A stretch of 60,474 nt of DNA. Origin: Bacteroidales bacterium (lineage in GTDB: Bacteria > Bacteroidota > Bacteroidia > Bacteroidales > WCHB1-69). The position numbers and the translations under genes are program-made. The DNA is taken from contig JAFPXF010000039.1 of NCBI GenBank assembly GCA_017394765.1, positions 1 to 60,474 of the forward strand. Direction: 5' to 3'. The notes below the pieces were generated by a model that did not search any database, had not been told where the DNA came from, and saw only the letters and a list, made by a program, of their open reading frames with translations. Below are positions 14,110 through 22,449 of the stretch, in pieces. Position 1 is the first letter of the stretch; every line of letters starts with the position of its first letter.

Positions 14110-15246
14110 TTAGATGTCGCGTTTGATTGCCTGATAGAGGGCGGAGCCGCTGACGTATGCCTGCATATCGTCCTTGGGCTTTTCGGTCGGGTCGGAGCCA
14201 GCCACGGCAGGGGTCTGTCCGGGAACCTTGTCCACGATGGCCTTGAGGCGGTCGCGGTCGGCAGTGAGGGTGGCCAGCTGTGCGGTGAGGTTCGATTTCT
14301 CGTCCACAAGGGCTTGCTTTTCCTTGACAAGTGCCTCCCGTTCTTTGAGGAGGGTGTCAAGTTCGGTGAGCTTGCCTTCGATGGCCTTGAGCTGCGTGTC
14401 GGTGAGGCTCGCCCCTTTTTCGGGGTCGTATGCGGCGGAGTCCTGCAGTGCGAGGGCTACCGCCAGCAGCGGGAACAGTTTCTTCATGTCGGTATGGGTT
14501 TGGTTTTTGGGTTGGTTGTCGGGGTTGAAGTGTCTTGCAATTGCTTCAAGGACGGACTGCCACGGGGAGCGTGCTTCGTCCATCACGGCAAGGTCGGCGT
14601 ATTCTTCGGGGAGGGCGGGAAGCCCGTTGTCCGCGAACGCGGACTGGGAATAGCGTGCGTTCTTCCGTGTCTCATTGTAGATGTCGGTGACGAAGCCGAG
14701 GTCTTTGGCCTCGGTGGCGGTCAGCCATCTGCCCTGCCCGTTGTTGGCTTTGAGCAGGTCGGAGATTTCCGCCTCCCTGCCCTTGCAAGTGGTATGGTAG
14801 ATGTCGAGCATACGCCCGTTGACGGTCTTCTGTGTCTCCAGTTCCTGTGCCAGGCGTTCCTCATTGGCTCTTCCGATGTAGGCGGAGCATTGGTGTATGA
14901 GGAAGAGGGCGTTGCGGCTCATCTTGCGTTCCGTCCCCGCCATGGCGATGATGGTGGCTGCGGAAGCGCAAAGCCCGTTGATTTGGGTGGTGACCGCTGC
15001 GGGGTGTTCGGCCAGCATGTCGTGGATGGCCAGTGCGTGGTTCACGTCACCGCCGAGGGAGTTGATGCGGACGGTGATGCGTTTCGCATTGAGGGATTTT
15101 ATGCGGTTGAGTTCCTCGCTCATCAGCCGTGCTGTGTTCTCATCCTCCTCGCGTGTCCAGCCCTCATAGCCGATCTGGCCGTAGATTTCAATCACGGCTT
15201 CATCGGCGGTCTCGTTGAGGAATCGTAATGCGGATTGCCTTTTCAT
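14110..15246 (-). CDS. ClpP-type prohead protease with C-terminal scaffold
   Basis: 378 aa. Residues 1-190 are a ClpP/S49-type serine protease: INSLGGDVNHALAIHDML (substrate strand), the nucleophile Ser in NGLCASAATIIAMAG (about residue 94), and the His in LFLIHQCSA (about 117). An acidic residue near GRMLDIYHTTCKG may finish the triad. Residues 240-350 include a predicted coiled coil (LKAIEGKLTELDTLLKEREA), then VDKVPGQTPAVAGSD, the form of a scaffold domain fused to the protease. It would cut the scaffold during head maturation. First gene behind late promoter P3 and 18 bp from the capsid gene. Confidence 0.85.
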   Translation of the reverse strand: MKRQSALRFLNETADEAVIEIYGQIGYEGWTREEDENTARLMSEELNRIKSLNAKRITVRINSLGGDVNHALAIHDMLAEHPAAVTTQINGLCASAATIIAMAGTERKMSRNALFLIHQCSAYIGRANEERLAQELETQKTVNGRMLDIYHTTCKGREAEISDLLKANNGQGRWLTATEAKDLGFVTDIYNETRKNARYSQSAFADNGLPALPEEYADLAVMDEARSPWQSVLEAIARHFNPDNQPKNQTHTDMKKLFPLLAVALALQDSAAYDPEKGASLTDTQLKAIEGKLTELDTLLKEREALVKEKQALVDEKSNLTAQLATLTADRDRLKAIVDKVPGQTPAVAGSDPTEKPKDDMQAYVSGSALYQAIKRDI

Positions 15247-15262
15247 CGCTGTTGTTTTGCGG

Positions 15263-15298
15263 CAAAGATAGCCGCAAAGGGCGGAACCCGCTTGGACA
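15263..15298 (-). promoter_or_regulatory. Late promoter P3 (TGTCC-N23-TATCTTTGCC)
   Basis: TATCTTTG at 15,270-15,263 and TGTCC at 15,298-15,294 on the minus strand with the same 23-bp spacer as P1 and P2. It starts the protease-capsid-tail transcription unit about 10 bases before the protease ATG. Confidence 0.7.
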
Positions 15299-15300
15299 TA

Positions 15301-15753
15301 TTATAATGTAGTGGCGCAGAGAGGCTCGGTCATATCGCGGTGGAATGTCAGCTCGTAGAGATGCTCGCCGGATGCCTCCGCCGCTCCGATGTGCCGGAAC
15401 GAAAAGTGCAGCGGCTCTTCCTTTGAGCCGGACAGCCAGACCGTGTCGGTGTTGTCCACTATCTTGGCAATCCAGCCGCCCCTTACCATGTCCGCCAGCA
15501 GGCGGTCATATTTCTGCTTGGTTCCCGTGAGGCGGCAGGTGGTCTCGTGGGTGAACGCCCCGCCGTTCTCTGTCACCTCGGTTCGGATGGATTGGCCGAA
15601 GATTTCCGCAAAACCGCATCCGCTTCGCATAGTGACGGTCTTGCTGTTAAAGTCCGTGAAGTCAATGCTTTGCACTTCACTGATGTCGGCGATGAGGAGC
15701 CGCTTGTTGCCTGCCATGACGTGGCAGCCTCCGTTTTTGGTCAGATTTTCCAT
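15301..15753 (-). CDS. Hypothetical phage protein (150 aa)
   Basis: 150 aa, beta-rich. It reads as alternating strands (NKRLLIADISEVQSIDFTDF, then TVTMRSGCGFAEIFGQSIRT and TETHETTCRLTGTK) and is conserved enough in style to be structural, perhaps a tail completion or tube-related protein. It lies between the RHH-like gene and promoter P3. No signal, membrane segment or enzyme motif. Function unknown. Confidence 0.6.
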   Translation of the reverse strand: MENLTKNGGCHVMAGNKRLLIADISEVQSIDFTDFNSKTVTMRSGCGFAEIFGQSIRTEVTENGGAFTHETTCRLTGTKQKYDRLLADMVRGGWIAKIVDNTDTVWLSGSKEEPLHFSFRHIGAAEASGEHLYELTFHRDMTEPLCATTL

Positions 15754-15764
15754 AGTTTTTCGGT

Positions 15765-16316
15765 TTATGTGTGAAATGGGACATTTTTGGACGAAATAAT
15801 TATGCCGTGAACGAGCCGCTTTCGGTCAGTCATCGAGCCGTAGTCTTCGATGACGCGCCGCTCTGCCTCCATCCAGTTGCGCTGGTAGTACTTGCGCAGG
15901 GCGGCGTAGTTCATCTCCTCGTCCTCGTAGAGGTTGGCCAGCAGGTACTCCTTGATGGCGGTGTCCCGTGGGATGCCTCCTGCGATATGGGCGTACAGGA
16001 TTTCGTGGCAGGCCGTTTCACGGATGAACTTGTGGGCGAGGCGCGAGAACGCGACCTGCAGGGCATCGGGGATGGTGTCGCCGAGGATTCGGAAGTCTCT
16101 GCGGCTGACCGCCACTGTGATTTCGGGGAAGATGCGGAACGCCTCCGGGGGTCTGTCCGTTCCTGCGGTACGGGCAAGCCCGGCACGCAAGAAGTCGTGG
16201 AGGAAGTGGCCGCGCAGGTCGTATGCGCTGCCGCATTTCGGGAACGTGTTCTCGAACCACCGCCGCACGGCGGGGTGTACTCTGATGGTGATACTCTCTG
16301 TTTTGCTCTTTTCCAT
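15765..16316 (-). CDS. RHH-like N-terminal protein beside the iteron array (183 aa)
   Basis: 183 aa. The first 45 residues (KTESITIRVHPAVRRWFENT and the following helix) have the strand-helix-helix pattern of ribbon-helix-helix DNA-binding domains, which dimerise and insert a beta sheet in the major groove. The remainder is helical (GIPRDTAIKEYLLANLYEDE) with an Arg/Tyr-rich region (NYAALRKYYQRNWMEAERRV). The gene starts 55 bp from the nearest unit of a TGTCTT repeat array, making it a candidate to bind the array as autoregulator or replication initiator. The RHH assignment is a pattern judgement. Confidence 0.6.
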   Translation of the reverse strand: MEKSKTESITIRVHPAVRRWFENTFPKCGSAYDLRGHFLHDFLRAGLARTAGTDRPPEAFRIFPEITVAVSRRDFRILGDTIPDALQVAFSRLAHKFIRETACHEILYAHIAGGIPRDTAIKEYLLANLYEDEEMNYAALRKYYQRNWMEAERRVIEDYGSMTDRKRLVHGIIISSKNVPFHT

Positions 16317-16370
16317 TCAAAAAAATTTTTTTTTGCCGGGTGATGGGATATACTTTCGGGGGTGTCAAAC

Positions 16371-16578
16371 AAGACAAAGCCGATTTTTCATCTATCATAT
16401 TGTCTTATAATATATTAACTTATAAGACAAAATATAAAATCTTGTCTTTTTTGGCAAAATCGGGTGACAAATTCCGGTTTTGTCTTGCTGTCTTGCTTTT
16501 TGTCTTGTTTTTGTCTTGTTTGTCATAAATCGCAACTCGTTGTCTCATTGTGTTGTCTTGTTTGTCTTGATTGTCTTA
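16371..16578. repeat. Iteron-like TGTCTT array with palindrome
   Basis: TGTCTT occurs on the plus strand at 16,401, 16,443, 16,481, 16,489, 16,501, 16,512, 16,554, 16,563 and 16,572, with variants at 16,521 (TGTCAT) and 16,541 (TGTCTC), and inverted at 16,371 and 16,423. The units at 16,401 and 16,423 are the arms of a palindrome (GTCTTATAA ... TTATAAGAC). The flanking sequence is AT-rich. The array fills the gap between the primase-helicase and the RHH-like gene, so it may be the phage origin or an operator. Confidence 0.75.
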
Positions 16579-16655
16579 TCGGGAATGGGTGGGGTTGGCT
16601 TGCAAAAAAGTTTTTTTCAAAAAAACAGGCGTTGCCTGTTCCATTTGTCAGCTGT

Positions 16656-19600
16656 TCAGTACGGGAACAGCTTCGGAGTGTCGGGCGCGGGCGGCTTCTC
16701 CCTCGGTCTTTCCGGGCTGTCGTCCGTCACCTTGGCCTCCTCTTTGGCCTCCCACACGAAGTCGGTCTCAAGGTTCAGCTCCGTGTTCTGTTTCAGCTTC
16801 TCATAGTCGAAGCACCAAGCGTATGGCCGCTCGTACTCCAGCGCGACAGTCCCATCCCCGGGCAGCAGCTTGACGGATTCCCTGTCCTGCAGGTTCTTCA
16901 TGTTTCGGCGGAAGCGTTTCTGCTGCTGGCCGAGGTACTCTGCGGAGTTCTTGAGGTAGTATTTGAGGGAGTCCTTCGGCAGGCGTTTCTCGTTTGCGCT
17001 GCGCTTCTGCTGTGCATAGAGTCCGAAGATGCGGTTGGGGTTCATGAACAGCACCTTCATGCTGTGCTGGATGGTCTGCGTGGTTGTCTTCAGTTCGTCC
17101 ACCTCCTTGATTTGGAAGTCGAAGTCCTTTTCGATGAAGCCGCTGCTGAAGAGTTCCTGATAGATGCTCCAGAAGTCGCTGACTTCGTTCCCTGCCACCA
17201 CGTCACCGTTTTGGCGTGTGATCATTCTTGCGAATGTCCGCACCGCCTTTTCGTAGGTGAACGGCAGTGTCTCCTCCTCCGTCATGATTTTCAGCGCGGC
17301 CAGCACGATACACCAGTTCTTGAGGATTCTGTCCTCAATCTGCGACCTGTTGATGTGCGGTGTCACATCGGCAATCGCGCCGTTGAAAGCGGCGACGTGC
17401 TTTTCAAGAAAGGTCTTGCGCTTGGAAAGCAGTTTGTTGGTGATGTGCGTCAGCCCCTTGTTCTCAATCTTTTTGAGTTCCTCGAAGCGGTTCCGTTCCT
17501 CTTCCGTGAACTCTGCTTTGGACACGGAGAGGAAGATGACCCTTGAGAAGAGGGCGTTGTCGGCGGTGGTCATCTCCTGCCCGGTGAGCATGATGCCCGC
17601 GTCCACGGCGGTCATCTCCTTTTTCTTGTCCTTCTCCATGTTCATCCTGCTCCTGCCCACGCCGTCCCAAAGCCCTTTGAGGAACTCAATCTTTTCAAAC
17701 TCCAGCGAGTTCTTGTACTCGTCGATGTGGCAGAGCGTGTTCCGGGTGTGCGCCACGTGGTCGGCCATCGCTGGCACCGTGCTGTTGGTCATGTTGATGC
17801 CAACGGGCAAGTCGCCGAACAGCTTCAGCAGGGTGACCGCCATCTCGCTCTTGCCCGTGCCTTTCGGCCCGAATATGTTGAGGATGGGGAAGAATCGGTA
17901 TGTGGTGATGAAGATGTCACGGAACAGGGTGGCGAAGTAGAAGCCGATTCCGGCTATTGCGTTCTCGCCATAGACGTTCACCAGCTTGTCGGTGAAGTCG
18001 AAGAGGCTGATTTCGCCGCCTCTGTGGATGAACTTGCGCTCAAACTGGAAGAGCGTGTCCTCGTCCTTGTAGAACGAGGACAGGGCTGGGATGTAGTAGT
18101 ACAGCCCTTCGTGTTCCACGATGCCGAGTTCGCCGATGGGGATAAACTCCCCGTTGGCCGTGATGCCGTTAGACCAGGCGAAGAAGCCCTGCTTCTGCCA
18201 GCCCAGCTGGGTGACTTCCCTGCACGTCTTGGTGTTGTCGTACAGGTAGGCCTTTATCTTGTTGAGCCCGTGTTCGCCGCCCTCGAAGAGGAAGTTGCCA
18301 AGCGATTCGCACCGCAGCTTGAAGGCGGCGATGGAAATGAGGTCTTTTTGGGCGAACTCCAGCACCTGCACGTGGTTGAACACGTTTTTGAGCCTGTAGA
18401 GGCGTTTGGCGTTGATGGTGCTGCCGATATGGAAGAGAGGCTCCATCACGAAGTTGGAGCCTTTGAAGAAGTTGTCGCCTTTGAGGGAGTAGAACCAGTA
18501 GCAGTTCTTCTCAATGTAGAATCCGTATTTGCGGATGAGTTCCTCCTGCTCCTCGGTCTTTCCCACAAGGGTTTGGCGGCTCTTCTTTTCGTCAAGCTGC
18601 CTTTGCAGCTCCCTTGCTTCGTCCGACTCCTTGAGAATCTGCTTCCAGATGTTCTTTCCGGGGATGATTTTGGAGAGCCGCTCGATGAGGGAGTTCCTGT
18701 CGGCGATGGGGCGGTCTGCAAAAAGGGCGGAAATCTCACGGACTGCGGCAGTCTTGACGATGGGGTCTTTTGCGGATTCCTGCTTGCGTTTCTCGGCGAG
18801 TGCCTCAATGAAAAGGCGTTTGCCTTTTTGCTGGAACTCTTCAAACTGCTCCTTTGAGGTGAAGTAGCTGTCGGGGTCTTGCTTGCTTCCGTCCTCTTTG
18901 GTCGGTATCTCCAGCACATAGACGTTCATTCCGGATTCGACCAGCCGTTTGCCGTTCCGCTCGGTCGCCTTTGCTCCGGCATCGTCGCCGTCCAGCATGA
19001 GGGTGACGTTCTTGGAGGCTCTTCCCAAGAGCCGTATCTGCTCGTCAGTGAGTGCCGTTCCGCAAGGGGCGGTCACGTTGCATACTCCGAGCTGGTGCAT
19101 CTTGACAACATCGGCGTTCCCCTCCACAAGCACGGACATGTCCGCGTTGCGGATGTGTCGGTATGCGAAGTTGAGGCCGAACAGCGTGCCTCCTTTGGTG
19201 TAGATGAGCGGGTTGCCGCTGCTGTTGATGTACTTCGGCACGTCCGCGCCGAGGTGCAGCGCACGCCCCGAAAAGGCGATCACGTTCCCTGTGAGGTTGG
19301 AGATGGGGAATATCAGCCGGTCACGGAAGAAGTCGCCCATGAAGGAGTCCCTGCGTTTGCGGAACAGGTCGCACTCCTCCAGCAGGTCGAAGAGGAACCC
19401 TTTGGAGCGCAGGTGCTGGTAGAGGGCGTTGGCTTGGTTCGGCGCGTAGCCGATGCGGAAATGCTCCAGCGTGTCTTGGTCGAATCGTCCGAGGGCGTAC
19501 TGCAGGGCTTCGGGGGTCTGTCGGAGGCATTGCTCGTAGAACTTGGTGGACTCCTCATAGACCGCCACAAGCTGGCGGCGTTTCTTCTCCTGCTGTTCCT

Positions 19601-19913
19601 CCTCCTTTGTGGGGGTGCGCTCCTCAATGGTGACGTTATAGCGGTCGGCGAGGTGCTTGACGGCCTCAACAAAGGAATAGCCCTTGAGTTCCATAAGGAA
19701 GTCAAAGGCGTTGCCCTTGCGGTCGCAGCCGTAGCAGTGCCATCGGTTGTACTTGGTGTTGACGAAGAAGCTGCCGTCCTTCTCGTTATGGAAGGGGCAG
19801 CAGCCCTTGTATAGGACTGCGCCCGCTTTGCGCAGCTGCACCCCGCAGCTCTCGGCCACGTCTTTCATGTCTGCGGCGAACAGGACATCGTGGATGGTGT
19901 CTTTGGGTATCAT
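16656..19913 (-). CDS. Phage primase-helicase
   Basis: 1085 aa. Residues 20-75 are a DnaG-type CHC2 zinc finger (the Cys and His of CGVQLR, CCPFH and HCYGCDRKGNAFDF). Residues 110-370 hold the primase core with a Toprim domain (LLGRASKNVTLMLDGDDAGA, about 280-299; then QDPDSY). About 690-800 is a AAA+ helicase domain: FPILNIFGPKGTGKSEMAVT (Walker A), LCHIDEYKNSL (Walker B) and a later SRVIFL arginine region. Such fused primase-helicases unwind and prime phage DNA. It is the largest prophage gene; the iteron array lies just downstream, supporting a replication role. Confidence 0.9.
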   Translation of the reverse strand: MIPKDTIHDVLFAADMKDVAESCGVQLRKAGAVLYKGCCPFHNEKDGSFFVNTKYNRWHCYGCDRKGNAFDFLMELKGYSFVEAVKHLADRYNVTIEERTPTKEEEQQEKKRRQLVAVYEESTKFYEQCLRQTPEALQYALGRFDQDTLEHFRIGYAPNQANALYQHLRSKGFLFDLLEECDLFRKRRDSFMGDFFRDRLIFPISNLTGNVIAFSGRALHLGADVPKYINSSGNPLIYTKGGTLFGLNFAYRHIRNADMSVLVEGNADVVKMHQLGVCNVTAPCGTALTDEQIRLLGRASKNVTLMLDGDDAGAKATERNGKRLVESGMNVYVLEIPTKEDGSKQDPDSYFTSKEQFEEFQQKGKRLFIEALAEKRKQESAKDPIVKTAAVREISALFADRPIADRNSLIERLSKIIPGKNIWKQILKESDEARELQRQLDEKKSRQTLVGKTEEQEELIRKYGFYIEKNCYWFYSLKGDNFFKGSNFVMEPLFHIGSTINAKRLYRLKNVFNHVQVLEFAQKDLISIAAFKLRCESLGNFLFEGGEHGLNKIKAYLYDNTKTCREVTQLGWQKQGFFAWSNGITANGEFIPIGELGIVEHEGLYYYIPALSSFYKDEDTLFQFERKFIHRGGEISLFDFTDKLVNVYGENAIAGIGFYFATLFRDIFITTYRFFPILNIFGPKGTGKSEMAVTLLKLFGDLPVGINMTNSTVPAMADHVAHTRNTLCHIDEYKNSLEFEKIEFLKGLWDGVGRSRMNMEKDKKKEMTAVDAGIMLTGQEMTTADNALFSRVIFLSVSKAEFTEEERNRFEELKKIENKGLTHITNKLLSKRKTFLEKHVAAFNGAIADVTPHINRSQIEDRILKNWCIVLAALKIMTEEETLPFTYEKAVRTFARMITRQNGDVVAGNEVSDFWSIYQELFSSGFIEKDFDFQIKEVDELKTTTQTIQHSMKVLFMNPNRIFGLYAQQKRSANEKRLPKDSLKYYLKNSAEYLGQQQKRFRRNMKNLQDRESVKLLPGDGTVALEYERPYAWCFDYEKLKQNTELNLETDFVWEAKEEAKVTDDSPERPREKPPAPDTPKLFPY

Positions 19914-19931
19914 ATCGCATGTCTTCTTTGA

Positions 19932-20486
19932 TTAGTTCCTGATGATTTGGTACTGCCAGCCGATGCGGGGCGACTTGTTCACGAAGTCGTAGCCCGCTTG
20001 GAACTGGCTGCGCCGGATGTTCACGCCGATGGTTAGCTCGAAGCCCGGCTTCCTGTCGGGGATGCTGTAGGTGATTCCTCCGCCGAGGGTGAGGGCGAAC
20101 TTCTGCTCCTTGAAGACGGTCTCCGTGATGGTGGTGTGTTTGTGCAGAAGCTCATAGTCCAGCCCGACAGTCTCAACAGCGTTCCCGCTCACTGTCACGT
20201 CCGTCACCGCCTTGATTGCGGTGTCCTCGTAGCGGATGGCGTAGCTTTTCCGTGAGAAGTAGTCGGTGATGACGGCATCCGTGTCAATGGGTGCCGGAAT
20301 GGTGTCGGGGCGGATGACGTTGTATGGGACGGGGAAAAGCACCGTGTCGGAGACGTGCAGCGTGTCCGTCCGTGTAACAGTTGAGACACGCACAATGCCC
20401 TCGCGCTTCCGGCAGGTGCGCATCAGCAGGGCGGTGATGACAAGCCCCATGATGAGGATGGCGAACCACTTCCAGTCCACTTTCAT
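19932..20486 (-). CDS. Membrane-anchored phage protein (DUF6808-like, 184 aa)
   Basis: 184 aa. Residues 7-22 are one transmembrane segment (WFAILIMGLVITALLM) followed by RTCRKR, so the rest faces the periplasm. Residues 30-110 are Thr-rich; residues 125-184 look like amphipathic strands (FALTLGGGITYSIPDRKPGF, with a final IGWQYQIIRN). I recall such proteins as the DUF6808 group. Its place 1 bp after the amidase gene suggests a spanin-like or lysis-accessory role (inference). Confidence 0.6.
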   Translation of the reverse strand: MKVDWKWFAILIMGLVITALLMRTCRKREGIVRVSTVTRTDTLHVSDTVLFPVPYNVIRPDTIPAPIDTDAVITDYFSRKSYAIRYEDTAIKAVTDVTVSGNAVETVGLDYELLHKHTTITETVFKEQKFALTLGGGITYSIPDRKPGFELTIGVNIRRSQFQAGYDFVNKSPRIGWQYQIIRN

Positions 20487-20487
20487 G

Positions 20488-21162
20488 CTACAGGGCTTTG
20501 AGCAGGTTCACAAGTTCGATTTGGGGGTGGACATCCGATTTGTCCTGCCTGTAGGAGGCGTGGGCGAACACGCCCTCCCAGCCCATAAGGGCGCGCGGTG
20601 TGACGTTCCAGATGTCGCTCTTGTAGTTGGCTGCGATGTGGTGCGCTTCCATAAGGTGGTGGAGCACTCTCTTGAGCGTATCCAGCTGCGCCGTGGTGTA
20701 CCGCTCGAAATATTGGAAGCCCCTGTATTTTTGGCTGGTGCAGTATTCATAGATGTTGGGGACGGGCTTGCATTTGAGGTTGGGGACGGCCTTGCCGTTC
20801 TGTGTGGTGACGGGATAGAACTTCCCGTCAGCGTGCTGCACAAGTGCGCCCCAGCTGTCCAACTCAATGCCGATGGCGTGGGGGTCAAGTTTTCGGTAGC
20901 TGATGCCGAACTTGGCGAAATGAGGATTGGAGAGTCCGAGGTGGTACGCCCAGTAAGCGTCATCAAAGCACTTGTGCAGATGCCCTTCACGGCTGATGAC
21001 GTATGCGGTGGCCACCCGCTCTTTTGTGTGGAGCCACCAGTTCATATCGCCGTTCACGCTGTCGCCCGAAACGGTGTGGTGCAGCACTATCTGTTTCTTC
21101 TCGGTTCTTTCCCGGACATACTGCGTGTCGGGGAAGTTCCAGTCCTTGTAAATCTCAATCAT
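20488..21162 (-). CDS. N-acetylmuramoyl-L-alanine amidase (endolysin)
   Basis: 224 aa from ATG 21,160-21,162. The frame is open further upstream, but that part overlaps the HTH gene. An Amidase_2/PGRP fold: zinc ligands His in KQIVLHHTVSG (about residue 23), a second His in AYHLGLSNPHF region, and the third site near KSDVHP. YWAYHLG and AIGIELDSWG are the conserved core. It cuts the amide bond between MurNAc and the peptide at lysis. It has no signal peptide, so it needs a holin or similar for access; the 71-aa membrane protein nearby is a candidate. Confidence 0.88.
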   Translation of the reverse strand: MIEIYKDWNFPDTQYVRERTEKKQIVLHHTVSGDSVNGDMNWWLHTKERVATAYVISREGHLHKCFDDAYWAYHLGLSNPHFAKFGISYRKLDPHAIGIELDSWGALVQHADGKFYPVTTQNGKAVPNLKCKPVPNIYEYCTSQKYRGFQYFERYTTAQLDTLKRVLHHLMEAHHIAANYKSDIWNVTPRALMGWEGVFAHASYRQDKSDVHPQIELVNLLKAL

Positions 21163-21391
21163 TGCTCTTGGGTTTAGTTTTGTGGTTCTGCCGCTCAAGT
21201 TTCTTTTCGAGGGCGGCGTTCCTTTGGATGATGTCGAGCAGGGCTTCAAGTATGCGGTAGTCGGTCAGTTGTCCGCAGACAACGTGATAGACTTTGCTGA
21301 CGCTGCACTTGAACTGCCCGGCGACCTCCTGTCCGTAGCCGTGCGGCAGGTATCGCCGCAAGTCCTTACTGATTCCCTGTCTTTTTCCCAT
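21155..21391 (-). CDS. Small HTH DNA-binding protein (78 aa)
   Basis: 78 aa, basic. GQEVAGQFKCSVSKVYHVVC (residues 21-40) reads as a helix-turn-helix, with a helical tail (LLDIIQRNAALEKKLERQNH) that could dimerise. The start overlaps the membrane-protein gene and the end overlaps the amidase gene by 8 bp. A small regulator or replication accessory of the phage; it is also a candidate for the protein that reads the late-promoter box. Family unknown. Confidence 0.6.
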   Translation of the reverse strand: MGKRQGISKDLRRYLPHGYGQEVAGQFKCSVSKVYHVVCGQLTDYRILEALLDIIQRNAALEKKLERQNHKTKPKSND

Positions 21392-21581
21392 GGTGTTTCT
21401 CCGCTATGTGTGCTATAAGTAGAAAGGTTATGGCGACAAATTTTGCCGCCATAACCGCCAGCAGGGGTGCGAGTGCGAACAGCCATCCTTTGGTGAGCCA
21501 ACCGAAGACTTTGAGGATGGACATATAGCACGACAGCAGCACCAGCTGGTTCATTACCTTTTTAATTGTCTTGGCCATCAT
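21366..21581 (-). CDS. Small membrane protein, holin candidate (71 aa)
   Basis: 71 aa. Two hydrophobic stretches (NQLVLLSCYMSILKVFGWLT, about residues 11-30, and LFALAPLLAVMAAKFVAITF, about 34-53) with a short turn and a charged His/Lys-rich end (AEKHHGKKTGNQ) fit a small class II-like holin. The first two codons are both ATG (21,581 or 21,578). It lies two genes before the amidase and overlaps the 107-aa gene upstream. Position and topology only. Confidence 0.6.
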   Translation of the reverse strand: MMAKTIKKVMNQLVLLSCYMSILKVFGWLTKGWLFALAPLLAVMAAKFVAITFLLIAHIAEKHHGKKTGNQ

Positions 21582-21885
21582 TTTCTTTTTTGCTTGGCTT
21601 TGCGGTGAGGTTGCGTCTCAAACGCTGCTTGGTCTTGTTGATGGCATCCATTTCGGATTTGGTCATCCGATGGTACAAATCATGTTCGGTCAGGGACGGG
21701 ACGTATTCAAGGATGAGATCCCGGACACAGATGTTCATCAGCGGGCCATTAGGAACGTTGTCCTTGAGGTAGGATTCGATGGTTCTCGCATCGTTCACCT
21801 CAAAAAACAGCATAAGCTGCAATTTCACCTCGGGTGTTTTTAACACCTCTAAAGCCTGGTTTGTCAGTCGAAAAAATTTTTCCAT
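21562..21885 (-). CDS. Hypothetical phage protein (107 aa)
   Basis: 107 aa from ATG 21,883-21,885, chosen because the sequence upstream is AT-rich non-coding DNA containing operator-like repeats. Begins MEKFFRLTNQALEVLKTPEV and is helical and charged; the end is KQRLRRNLTAKPSKKE. It is the first gene next to attR and starts the leftward block. Candidates are a regulator or excision-related protein, but no motif decides this. Confidence 0.55.
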   Translation of the reverse strand: MEKFFRLTNQALEVLKTPEVKLQLMLFFEVNDARTIESYLKDNVPNGPLMNICVRDLILEYVPSLTEHDLYHRMTKSEMDAINKTKQRLRRNLTAKPSKKENDGQDN

Positions 21886-22030
21886 TTTTTGTTGATTTTT
21901 AGGATTATAAATCCAAAAAACTCGTATTTTTGCAGCAAAATCTTGCAACAATTCTTTGCAGCATCAGAATGATGCAAAACAATGTTGTAAGTTGCTGGGT
22001 GCAAGATAGTTAAATTATCAATACAATCAA
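21886..22030 (-). promoter_or_regulatory. Regulatory region upstream of the first prophage gene
   Basis: Contains a palindrome GCATCA-GAA-TGATGC (21,961-21,975) and several near-repeats of TTGCAACA/TTGCAGCA on either side, the look of operator sites. A possible -7 box TATCTTGC lies at 22,012-22,005 on the minus strand. Beyond it, 22,031-22,254 is AT-rich with no gene that I can support. Confidence 0.45.
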
Positions 22031-22254
22031 CAACCAGCAAAAATTTTTTTCGCGTTCTTTGAAAATACGACAATTAAACAACCTCATTTTCTGACAAGAA
22101 AACAGGTTGACAAATAGCCAATAACTGATTGAAAATCAGTTATTTTTTATTGTTTTGTATCGAGACAGAAATGAGACAAAACAAGTATAAAATTGAAAAA
22201 TACAAAAAATACAAATTATTAATAACCAGGTATTTGAACTATTCAAAATGCTGT

Positions 22255-22301
22255 GGAAAGTGTCAGTAAAATTCCGGGGGTTCGAATCCCTCACTTTCCG
22301 C
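22255..22301 (+). tRNA. tRNA-Ser 3' fragment at attR
   Basis: GGGGGTTCGAATCCCTCACT followed by TTCCGCA is a T arm and acceptor 3' strand of a type II (Ser) tRNA; no matching 5' half is present to the left. A perfect rho-independent terminator follows. It is the displaced 3' end left by integration, so it is not a functional gene here. The intact tRNA should be at the left end of the prophage. Confidence 0.75.
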
Positions 22302-22302
22302 A

Positions 22303-22336
22303 AAAAACAGCAAGGCCTAAGCCTTGCTGTTTTTGT
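22303..22336 (+). terminator. Terminator of the original tRNA-Ser gene
   Basis: AAAACAGCAAGGC-CTAA-GCCTTGCTGTTTT followed by T, a perfect stem that ends the tRNA-Ser transcript on the chromosomal side. Confidence 0.85.
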
Positions 22337-22449
22337 AACCAGCCCTTCATCGGACGCTTGCGTATGTAAGAAAAGGCTGGTTACAAAAATGGGTGTTGCG
22401 GAGCAATGCTTTTTTTTGCAAGGACGCCCGCAGCAGCGAAGGGATCTCC

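Larger units (their letters stand above)
1..22300 (-). mobile_element. Prophage, right-hand part, integrated in a tRNA-Ser 3' end
   Basis: All confident genes from position 1 to 21,885 lie on the minus strand and include phage hallmarks: portal, large terminase, major capsid protein, ClpP-type prohead protease, amidase and primase-helicase. The right boundary is the 3' end of a tRNA-Ser gene (22,255-22,301) followed by its own rho-independent terminator, as expected for attR when the intact tRNA is rebuilt at the other end. The left end, the integrase and most tail genes are outside the window. The gene order is permuted relative to the common terminase-portal-protease-capsid order: capsid genes precede terminase and portal comes last. 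The exact crossover point inside the tRNA cannot be fixed from this end alone. Confidence 0.9.

Noticed and set aside
11917..15228. A plus-strand open frame of 1103 codons through the capsid and protease genes
   Set aside because: It is antisense to the clear capsid and ClpP-type protease genes. It stays open only because those genes avoid certain codons, and its product is low-complexity Val/Gly/Asp-rich without any domain.
16371..16578. CRISPR array reading of the TGTCTT repeats
   Set aside because: Units are 6-8 bp with 3-30 bp spacing and inverted members; there are no 25-35 bp spacers and no cas genes.
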